From NCBI GenBank assembly GCA_011033025.1, contig WFMF01000589.1, positions 32,473 through 96,472 of the forward strand: a stretch of DNA of 64,000 nucleotides, written 5' to 3'. Positions 36,801-48,800 of the stretch are shown here, piece after piece. This stretch comes from Beroe forskalii. Lineage: Eukaryota; Ctenophora; Nuda; Beroida; Beroidae. The notes beneath the pieces were generated by a model. That model did no database searches. It was not told the origin of the DNA and saw nothing but the letters and a program-made list of their open reading frames with translations. Position numbers and translations under genes: made by a program. How positions within the stretch are numbered: the first letter of the stretch is position 1; each line of letters opens with the position of its first letter.

Positions 36801-39800
36801 TCCATCGACCTTCCCAGAGAGAGAGAGAGGCCGGGAGGGTCATCAAAAATGGTCAAAATCGTTGATTATGACGTCGATACTAACGAACACCTATTACTTA
36901 TGCACAACCTATATTTTAGAAATACAACATGGCAATAAATTACATCATTCAAAGTGTATACCTTAATAAGAGGGATAGTTATATGGGCTGTAATCACGGT
37001 ATTCAAAATTTTTGATTGGGCGACAGAGTGGGGATTTTTCTTAAAAAACTGCAAATTTTGCGTGATCAATTTGGGGATAAATATTGGACATGTGAAAATA
37101 GGTTTTTCTTCAATCCGCTGATTTTGCACCATATAAATATCCCTCGAAATTACAGTAGATACATTACCAACATACTCATATAAACACTATAATCTAGGAC
37201 AATTTATACATATACACTGAAATATGCTTCCTAGCAAAAGTACTGAAGTACAGTCTTTGTGTATAGAATTTGATAAGACTGAGGAGAAAGGTAACGCAGG
37301 TGTCACGACCTCGAGAAATGAGAATCATTCTGAAATTTCCGATGGCGCGGCGCCATGTACGTACGTGGATATACTGTTAAATCAGTAGCACGCACGTACA
37401 AATGGCAGTCATGTGGAAATTTCAGACACCGATCTCAGAAGTGGCGACACCTGAGTAACTCAAAAAATAGAGTCATACAATATAGGAAAATTCATTCGGG
37501 GTCACAGTAAAAATTTTGAATATATTATTTTTATATATCAGACTATTAGAGTCACTTAGCAAGAGAAAAGGGAGTTAGTTCACTTAATGAGAGTCACTTA
37601 TCAAAGAGCATTTGCAGTTGTTTCCAAGTCTCCCCACTTTCATTCCTCATTCCCTTCGCCTGAAATCAGGTTTCAGATTATATGTTTTTGACGAAAATCA
37701 TCTAGTTTTGTGGCTAATTTCATCAAAAGAACCCAACGTCAAGTTCGTTGGAATTCTGTGAGGGAAACAGACAAAAAACAAAATCCTTTTCGAATTCGTT
37801 TACCCTTACCTTGGAAACAATTGCGAATACTTTACCTAGGTTTTTAGGATTTCAGAGGAATGTAAAATCAACAAACCTGTAGGTTCTGTGCTGGGTTCAG
37901 GCTGAGGTGGTTCAAGGTGCAATCCCCTGAGAAGAAAATGTAATATCAGAGAATTTCCAAAAAATAGAGATAATTGCAAAGCATTATCTGCTGACGATCA
38001 GTATTCTGTGACCAGGTGAATGTCAAAGAATTCAGAAGACAATACTTACGGTTGATCTATGTACGGGTCCCCGGTCATCACTTGTGGAGGCTCTTGTGGC
38101 GGGACTGGCGATTGTTGAGGCGGGACAGGCGAGTGTTTGGGTGGAATAGGAGACTGGTTGGGTGGAACTGGGGAGGGGTTTGCTCCACTCTCGTAAAGTC
38201 GGCGTGGTAAAACTCGCCTTCGTACTCGGCCTCAGCGTTCCGGCGATCCTGCTTGCTTCCGCGGCTTGTTGGGCCTGTCCTTGCCGTTATACTGCGGCCT
38301 GCCAGACTTGTCTTGACTGAGAAAGTAAGATGATAGAGTATAGAGTGGATGATTAAATAAATCAACGGCTGGCAAGTTTCATTTCTTCAAAAGTTATACT
38401 TCTACTTCATGATATCAAGACGAATGAAATGGTCTTATTGCTTTATTGTTGTTTTTACGAACTTTATACTTTTATAGAGACGTATGGTTGATCATCTTAC
38501 AACACTTCTGTACTATTGTTTGTACTGAATAGAAGTTATTAGAATGTACAGATAATGGAACACATCCACACATCCACACTTAGTACACGTCCACATTACA
38601 CACATACACACTACACACATACACACTACACACATCCACAGTCCACACATCCACACTCACCCGACATAAGAATACTGAGAAGCAGGATTGTACCCCGGTA
38701 TGTACATTGGTGTATTGTGTATATACGGGGCCCCGTACGGTACCGTAGTGAACGCGGGCTGCATGTAGTTGTACCCCGAGGCAGGGGGCACGTACCCTTG
38801 GGAGTGTTGGGGCAGGTACCCTGGCTGCTGGGGCATGTACCCCTGAGCACCCGGAGGGTACCCAAACTGGTTGGGACTTGTGTACCTGGAGATGAAGAGA
38901 ATGAATCAACCAGCGGACAATACATTTTTCAAATATTGCTTTGCTATATTAAGCTTCACTATTAATTCAAAAACATCTAGGTAGATGGACACAAAACAGA
39001 GGGAGGTTAGAAGAGTATGAATTCAACTTGTTTGATCTTATTAAACTTGGCAAATAGACAAACCATTATCCTACCGGGCACACTCACCCCTGATTGTAGT
39101 AAGGCTGCTGATATCCACTCTGATAGCTATTAGGAGGCATCCCGTAATACTCCGGCGGGATGGGCATCCCGTAGGAAGGGGATATGGGCTGATAAGGAGC
39201 CCCACTTGGGGACACAGCAGGGTAAGGTCCCCCAGTGGGGGATACGGCAGGGTAGGGAGCCCCGGAGGGGAGAGACGGGAGGGTAAGCTGCTCCACCAGG
39301 GATGAAGGGGGCAGGTGGGTGGGAGGGCGGCATGTTGGGAGGAGGGGGGAAGGTGGAGTGACGACCTCGCATCGTGTGCTTGTGCTCTCTGGGAGGATGT
39401 TGTAAGTCACTTTTCAAATTTCATTGTACAAAATGACGTCAGCATCATACTTTAAAGTGTTCAAATCATTCTGCCCCATTTTGGTTTCTTGTAAATCGGA
39501 AGTGCTATCTTTCTGTACCTTTTGCCAAGTACAATCTACCATTGTGAATCGTAACATGGTATCTTTCTGTACCTGTAGTTGAGGTGATCATCCTCGCTCA
39601 GGTCCTCCGCACTGATTTGCTTCCTCCGGTGAGGGGGAGGGGCGTGAGGTATACCCCCTCCTCCACCGGGCTTCTTGTTGGGCAGGCGTACCTCGTGCTT
39701 CCGAGGGGAGTCTGAAAACAAAACGAGGGGAAGTCAGTGGTTTACTCGTTAATGTGGACAAGACTGTGGTTATAAATTTGCAGAAAATTCATCATCAAAT

Positions 39801-42800
39801 TTCGATTTTCAAATATTTTGAAAAGCTGAAAAAGAATCACAAATTCATAAAAGATTCGTATTGAAATGACGAACAAATCGCCAATGTTTCCTTACACTCG
39901 TTGCCTCGCACGCTCGCCCCACCCCTCCTATTCTCCACAAACTTCCTCTCTCCACCACCTGGCTCTGTCCTCCGCAGAAGCTCCTTCCTCTCTGGCTTCC
40001 CTCCGATCCCTCCTCCCCGCACCCCTCCCCCTCCTCGGGAGGAGGTGTAGGGGTCGTCAGGGGTGACGCCCCCTCGGTGGTGCTGATTCCTCGTGTTGGT
40101 GGAGGATTTACTGCTGCTCCCCTCGTGGGAGGTCTTCTGTTTGGAGGTGTTCTTATCCACTTTCTGACGAGGGAGAGGGTTCTATTTTAAGAATATAATG
40201 TATTACCTTAGGAGGTGTATTTATAAAGGTTGTAATTTAGGGATTTTTGGGAAAAATCCCCATATTTTCACCCACCATGAAAGTTCAAAATGACGTCATT
40301 ATCATGTGTTAACAAGATTAATGACTTGAGAAAGATCCCCAAATTACAACCTACCGAATTTGTAAACACCAAAATTTTACTCCACATAAATACACCTCCT
40401 AAGGTATATACGACACTGGTAATCCTCAGAAAGGGGGTGCGTGAGTGGTGGGATAAAATGAGATAAAAATTCTGACGGGGGACAGGGTTCTATTTTAGGA
40501 AAGTAGAAATATATCACCTCATAACAGTGGTTATTCTGGAGAATGGGGTGACAAAATGAGATAAAAATGGTAATTGAACCAGGAACCTTATGCCATTTCA
40601 GCTTGAAACCAACGCCTCTAGCTGAGCAGAAGATTGTAACATGATAAGTATTTCGTGTAGTCGTGTGTGACTAGAGTAAACATGATAACAATTCTTGTTT
40701 ACTACGCTTATTTAACTGCCATGTTGGACAACAGCTAATCCTAACGTGAGCGATCTAATAGCATAATGGAAGGATCATTCACCAGATGTGATTTTATTCG
40801 TTATTGACTGTCAAAATCTATATGAAAATATCATCAAAATGCTTTGATGTAAATATGGTAATATTGTGTAATTTTATGCGCATCACAGGAAAATTTTGTT
40901 ATAAAGACATGATGTACAAATTTATAAATGGTATAAGGTCAAAGAGTGAATATTGAATAACATATTTTCATGAAATACAGCACAGGAGAAATTGAAAAGT
41001 TGAAAATCAAGACAAGTCAAAAGAAGTCATGCTTAGCTATACCATAATTTACAGTCGTCATTTGGGATCAAGTTAGATCCTGGTCAACCCATAATTTTAA
41101 AATCACATTCATATTTCATACAATAAAAGAAAATGAGTCACATTGTGTAAAATAACAAAAATTAATAAAGAATTAAAACGATAATTTCCCCAAAGTTTAA
41201 ACTAAAGTCGTTGGCTGCACAATGTTATCGGCGATAATTTCTATTTCTTTTGTGCTTTGATGCTTTGCTACTGACACTTTTATGCTTTGGTATATTGGGT
41301 TCTTTGTCATTTGTGTCCTGTGGTCAAAGTGCACGATGCATTATAGTGTACAACAAAAAATTCACATGTCAATGCAATAGTTCAAATGAAAGAAGTGATG
41401 GAGAGCAAACTTATAATATGATGAAGTATCAAAGAAATATGAACTGGAATGGAAATGGAATTTCTACAGTTTATCTTAGGGCTAACCCACTCAGTGAGAA
41501 CTCACCCTCTAAAGCTCTTATTACAATCTCACTCCATCTCTGCTTCGTCCTTTTAACCCAAGAACCAGATGCTCAACCGATCTATTCCACTCACTATAAT
41601 GCTCGCTGTTCCCCGCTTATCCAATTCTCTACCCAATCATCGCAGTCATAAAGTCATAAAATGCTCATATACTCATCTTATGCCCACCCAACTTCAACTC
41701 ATCTCATTTGTTCTAACCCCACCCACTCATCCTATTCCCTAACCCCTCGCACCTACCCCTTGCATGAGCCGGGTTCCGTAGCTGATGTTCATCAGGGTGA
41801 AGGGTAGCATGGTGTAGAGGTGGGCTGGACACTGGTTACCCAGGGGTAGACCCCCAATGAACGGCATGTCGAATAGCACCTCGTACTTGGTGGAGTCAGC
41901 GGTCCTTTCCTGGTCTGTGCAATGGAAAAGGGATAATGGGAAGGGCAAAAAGGGATTTTTTCAAGGTTTTCATGAATGAATATAAATTCCATTTCAATTT
42001 TCATAGCGAGTCTCGAGACCCACTAAATTAAAAATTTTCAAGCGATCTGTTAAAAATTTAACATTAGAATGAAATATTTCTTTCACCGTATTTTATCCCG
42101 ACGATGGTTCCCTTGAATCCGAATGGTACACAGTGACTGGCACACACATTCACCACCCGATCCAGCAACAAGAAGTCTGCCTTCGCATCCGGTGGTAGAA
42201 CACCTGAAAATTGAACAAGGTGTAAGTGCAGTTTTGTTTCTCAAAACAATCCTTCAAAAATCATGGAAACTAAAGCCCCAGAGCATATTTTAGTTTTCAG
42301 GACGAGCATGGAATAGGTTTATGGAATGCGATGACATGAAATGTACCGTACCATTCTGAAAATCGGGGTTGAAAAGAACTCTCGGCTTCACTTTCACTAC
42401 CATCTCATGTACAGCAGCAGTTACCTGAGAAATGGTGTCTGATGAGCGATGGCACTGCAGTAATGGGAACTACATCAAAGTCTCACATCAAAGAAAATGA
42501 AGGTTCATTGGCAGGAATGTGCTTTTCATTGTAATTAATTGAACTATATAAATCTTGATGACGTCACTTTTAACAGCCTCTGTAACTTAATAATTTTACA
42601 GCTGTAACCTTACCTTGTACTCCTCGATCTCTTTCAGCATCTGCTTCACATGCTTGCTCCCTATCACCTCGCTCCCCACTCCCACTAGTTTAGCGTTGTG
42701 AACTGGAAGGGTCTTCAGATACGCTCTTATATCGTCCAGATACTGTCGCAGACTGCGGGAAATGGTCAAGATATTTAGTCGCAGTTCGTAAGTTCATAAG

Positions 42801-45800
42801 ATTCCTAAATATAACTTTGCCTCTCCATCCAAAACTAAATTTATAAATTCATATCCAAGTTAGTATAAATGCTGCAGTGCTTAGTAGTTCAAATGATTTA
42901 GCTCATATCGTCCGCATATTGACGAAGGCTGTATGACATTAGCATGTAATTTCAACCAAGATGCTTTGCTTCACATATTTAAGTCGTCTCTACTCATGTG
43001 TTTGGTCTAGATGATTTCGCAGCGCGATAAAGTTGAAAATTCCGAGATGAATTCGTTGAAACTTACTTGAATTCTGGGCCGAGCTTGGTCGCTATCTCTG
43101 AAGCGTTAATCACATCCTGCTTGAGATGGTTCTCCAGTTCCTTGAAGAGATCAGGGAACTTCTCAACGTATTCCTTGAGAATCTTGTAGAGAGAGGACGA
43201 GTACTGCCAGCCTCTGACAATAGATAAATAGATAAGGGAAATGAGAGAATGTGAGATAAGAGAATGCCAGCCTCTGATAAAAGATGAGGGAAATGAGAGA
43301 AGGAGAGATAAGAGAATGTAGGAGATCAAGGAATGATTAGAGAGTAGAGACCTCGGGGTGAGATGTGAAGTAATATTGGAAATGAAACAGAAGAAATATT
43401 GAAAATGAAGTAAAGCAATGAGGAAGGAAATAGTATATAAAGAAAGGAAATAAGCAATAAGGCAGGAAGTTGCTCCTCCTAGTGCTATCCTATAGAATTT
43501 ACTTGCAAAATGCAAAATTATGTCTGTATTCACAAACCCGTTGTCTATTTTCCTGGAGTAGTCTGGTGCCATGAGACACTTGCTGGCGTACTTGATGTTC
43601 AGACCAATGTTCATCTGCGTAGCACCGACACCACTGGGAGAAAGACATCATAAGGTGAAATTGGGAATGGACTCGAATTAACACAAAATATAGAAATTTA
43701 GGAGCATATTTTAAATCCTGAACTCTTTCGAAATCCGTACTGGCGCCCAAGATCGATCAGAACGGTTAATTGTAAAATCAAGATTGTAATTGAAAATTGT
43801 TTCAGTTGTTAGATATTGCTCACTTACTTCTTGTTCGAGACTGATATCTTGAAGGCAGATGTTATCTTGCTGAGTAACAACGGTGAAATACCCAGCTCTG
43901 AGCACATTTCTCGAGGGAAATACTGGAAGAAACATTTATATTAAATTCAATAAAGCAATTAAAAGCAAGATCTAACAGAACATATGGATTCATATTTAAT
44001 TGCTGTTTGATTCTAGTTTAATAACGAATTAGTATGAAATTAGTGGAACGGCGGCTTGAGAGTGTTTTCCTGAAAAACTCGCTACATGTCTACATCACAC
44101 AATTGCTCGACCACAAACACACCTAATTGATAATCTTACAAATTGCATAGTGACTGACCCAATCATCGTCGTTGTCATCTAAACTAGTCCTAAGAGTCTC
44201 CAACATGGGTTCATCATCCACCACCAGCTGTACTTTAACCCGGTTACCTTCCACACTTTGGATAGTTCCCATGCTGCCGTAGCCTGGTGAGACAGAATCA
44301 GGATGGAGAAAAACATAATTAGTCAATGGTACGAAAGGGATCCATTTCGTAAAGAAGGACAATAATTTGTGGCTTTCTGGAGGCAAAATTTCTTGCCAAA
44401 GAGTAACATGTCAAGTAAAGAGTCTTGATGGGGGACTTTCGGGTATCGGACTCTGGGTGTTAAATTACTGCTTACCGGGGTTTGAGACGACGAAGACCTT
44501 GGCATCCTGAGGGAAGACCCCGTCTAACGTCAGATTCTCACACTTCTCTTGAACAGGAACAGGAGGCTCAACACCCTGGAATAATGTGAAATAACCATTG
44601 AGTCTTTGCTGAAGAATTGCACAGTCCGTTGTGATTCCAAGGCAAATTAAATTCAAAATCTGTTCTTGGAGGATATCTTACTCAAACTTATTTATTAGAT
44701 TCGAAGAGAACATTGAGATCATCGAACTCAACAGTGAAATTTAACACACGACTCACCGATATCACGAGTTGTCCAGGTACGTAAGTCTTCTCCTCACACC
44801 AATGCTTGACTATCTCCACCTCACCTTCCCCCTTGAATGTGGGTACTTTCCCTCGGATCTTCTGAACGCTACACATCACCCGCACATCACCCACCTCCAG
44901 TCCCCACCGGCTCTTCAACCTGAGAAACAAAAGAGGTGGAGGCTTTGTGGTTTTGTTTAAAATTTCTAGTAATTATCTGCCTCGATAGATATGTTTTATC
45001 TTCATCCCCCCCCCTTCCCTCATTGAATTCACCCAACTTCAAACTGTTCGAAGTTGTCAAATTTAAAGTTCCCCGTTCAAATTACAAAACATCACTCTTT
45101 AAACTTTTAATTTTAAGATACTCACGATATGCACTCCCTGCTCTTGAGATGTTTGAAGCAGTCCTTCTTCCCCTGAATGGCAGGCTTCCTCACCACACAC
45201 TTATCTTCCAGGAGGTAGTTATACTCCTCCGTGTGAACACCTGTCAAAAGATAAGGTTAGAATTACAGCATACAGACAGACAGACAAACAGACAGAAGAC
45301 AGACATACAGACAGGCAGACAGACAGACAGACAGCCAACCAGCCAGCCAGCCAGACAGAACCTCCAACCCTACTTACCCACGACTAGAGCTTCCACCAGA
45401 TGGGGGTACTCCACATACACTGTCTCCCCAATAAGAGCCTGGTACTCTTCCAGAGGTCTGTCAGTCTGGGGGTCAATGCTCAGGATACAGTTAGCGTCCT
45501 TACTTGCGTACTGGAATATCTTACAACCGGCCTGTTCAAACTCCGCCTGCAGAGAATCGTACAGAATGGTTCATTTTCTTTGATAGTTTGATGGCTCCGC
45601 CCGACACCCGAGATAACTTTGAAAACGAAGGAATTTGTTAACTTGTTATCAGCTAATGAACTCGGAGGTGGGCGGAAACACCAATAAAAGTCTGACCATT
45701 ATAAAGAAGTTTCTTAGAATAGTTGGTCAGTGACCTGATCATATCAGAGTAAAATCGTCCTACCGTGTGTTTGAGATGGCGAGCCGAAGGGAAGCCCATC

Positions 45801-48800
45801 CTAAAGGGATCTGTCGCTTTGTCAGGGATTTTAAACAGCAACTCCTCACCAGAGATTCGGAAATAGTACTTGTCTACAGCCTCGATTCTAGAAAAGAAGA
45901 ATGGATGTATGAAAAGATATGATATTAGGAAAATAAACCGAAAAATCGCAGTTTTTGTGCCTGAACAATGGTTTAAATATCAGTGCATCATATAATTCAT
46001 ATTCCTGGCTTGGCAACAATGAAAGTCTCCCGCGTAAAGGAAATCCTCAGATCCTCTGGACATGCCACACGATTCATCTCATACCTGGTATGTGAGGGCT
46101 GGATATCAGGGAAGGCTGACGGAAGGGAACTAGGATACAAATCCAGGACTTTCTCATCGTAAGTTCCGATAATACAGGGTCCGTGACTATTCCGGGACTT
46201 TTCATCGTCTGTCATTGCTGACAACGGGTCCTCCATCGCACCGATCAGTCGAGTCTGAAATGGGGGAGGAAGGGTGAGTTACAGACCAAATTCATAATCG
46301 AAGCCTGATTTTGCGCGCGCGGGATGTGAATTTGCCCTATAACTTTCAAGGAAATTTATGCTTGCGCACGCGAAAAATAGGCGGTTTGATGGTGAATTGG
46401 TTTCGATCAAAAATGATTCACGGGGCAATGGTCTTCATAATTGTACGTGTGTTTATCCAGGTATCTATTTCTGATAATGAGTTTAAACTCAAAAACACAG
46501 AGACATGAGTTGATCGAATAACTGCAACTTTGTACTGTGTTTTGTAGTAGATAAAAATAGGTTATGTCAATAAATGCCGATAAATGCTGCATTTCATGAG
46601 TCCATATTTTTCATAATATTAAAATATCGCGATATATCGCAGTCACATACTATCCCTCAGTGCCAAATCGTGCGATAACAAAATAAATTGCACTTAACAA
46701 TTCTAAATTAGATGCTATTTTCATACACTCGTTGCACGATACATCAGTAGCACTGTTTAATTGTGATCTACCTTGTGAAAACATTTATCAAGTGCATTAA
46801 TGTTACTTCGCATTGAATTCCACAGCATTGCACGATGATGCAACGTACGAATTTTAATTTTAGCTCAGATTTTGTCTCAGACTTAGATTTTCATTCATGT
46901 TTATTCTTTACAAAAATACTGGCCATCGATTGATAAAATTGCCATGATATTCAAGAGATCAAGATTCAAGATATTATATAAAAAGTCAGTAAAAACTCGA
47001 ATTTAAGTTTTCTAGTGAGATGCACCTCATCAATGAAGGGAATAAGCACGACTGCCTCCCACTCCTGTTTCTTCCCGTTCAGATCCGTTTCAAAGGTTGG
47101 AGGGTAGAAGTCCTCAATTGGTGAAGCTTCTTTATACAACTCCTGCAGAAAACATCGCGTAATTTTATGACAGTAAGGTTGAAAAAATAGACAAGTCAAC
47201 TCCACCATTTAGCTGTTTGAAATCGTTTAGATATCACGATAACTTTCCACGAATTTTGATGTTTTGATGTGGTATGAGATATTAAATTGATGATTTATAA
47301 AATTGACTATTTAGATAATTACCTAAATAAAATTGAACCCCTCCAACTCACCTGCAGCACTACAGGAAGTAGTTTGTTGCTCCCCGGGGGCAGGACAGCC
47401 ATTAGTTGCTGGAAGGGAGAGAAGGGCTCGGAGAGGTTGAGGGAGATGTTCATGTCGGATACTCCTGTCACGTCGGAGAGATAGGGCGCGTAGTGGTACG
47501 GGTAGAACCTGACAATGGGGGGATATTTTACTTAATGACAACATGAAATGGACATCACTTCCCGGACAACACTCCAATAAGTTAAAAGCATCTGAGAAAA
47601 TGGGAATATATGTTGTGCTAGATGGAACAGGGAAAGACTAACAATAGGATTTCCTATAATATGGAGGTCATCCTCCTTCAACTCCCAAAATAAGTTCCCC
47701 TATTTATGACCCCAATGTGAAACTCACCAGCTCCAGCTAGGTACACCCTGGAAGTAGTAAAGGAGGATCCAGTTCAGTCCCTCCACGTACTTGAACCCAA
47801 TCTCACGGATAAAATCACTCACTTCCGACTTGGATTTACTGAACTTCTCCATGTAATACCTATGAAGGAATCATATCAGATTATCAAATTTTGTGACTTA
47901 GGTGGGAGTAAAGTACAATTACTTTTTATTCTGTAATCGTGGATTCAATGTATACAAGATACCTACACTTAAGACTTCACTCCAAAGGGTTATCAAGTTC
48001 AAACTAAGCCTGATCATGTTGGAAGAAATAGGTTTTGCAGTCAATATTAGGGCAAACTTAGAACGAACTCACAATAAACATAACAGGAAAACTAAACTTA
48101 ATCCCCGTTACCTCTTCTTGACCACTTTGAACTCGTTCTCGATCATATCATCCTCTTCCTCACTGTCACTTTCCTCCTCATCCTCACTCCCCAGCATCAT
48201 CATCGCTCCGAACTTCTCCTTCAGCTGTGGAAGGAAAAAGTGTTATTTTCACCCCATCGCCTTTTTTGCATTACGAAAAGTTATTGATGGGTTAAAATAT
48301 AGTGCCCACATTGGTCTATAATGTTTATCAAAAAACAGCTAAATTGACATCATTAATAATTGACATCATTAATAATTGTAAAAGTAATGTATTTTCTTTT
48401 TTGACTGCTTTTTAACACTTAGCCACAGAAAAGTCCACTAACTCGGTCAGTTTCAGACTGCTTGTCTTCCTTGCTCCTCCTTTCCTCAGATTTACCAGCC
48501 ATCCACTTGAGGTCTTCGTACTGAACCTCAAACCTTTCCATGTCAAACCTGAGGCATACATACTTCACTGAAGGATTGGGCCTACAGTGGGCTCGAAATT
48601 CGAATAAACAGGAAACTTCGATCAAACTTGACAGAACATTACACGTTCTCGTCTACGAAATATTGGAACAGCATAGGATTAATCCGGAATCCGGATAAAG
48701 GAAAACTTGAGGTATGGTAAAATTGATAACGGACCTTGACAGAACTTCGAGGTAGGTAGCAAAACGTTTCATGTTCATATTGCCATTCTCATGTAGATAC

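Noticed and set aside
39866..40066. Plus-strand Ser/Pro-rich frame
   Set aside because: Shadow of the XRN1 RGG exon on the other strand.
41250..41651. Plus-strand open frame inside an XRN1 intron with a hydrophobic N-terminus
   Set aside because: No ATG at its beginning, no recognisable domain and no exon partners; likely chance.
44936..45583. 215-codon plus-strand frame
   Set aside because: Runs through a CAGA/CAGC microsatellite and antisense of XRN1 exons.
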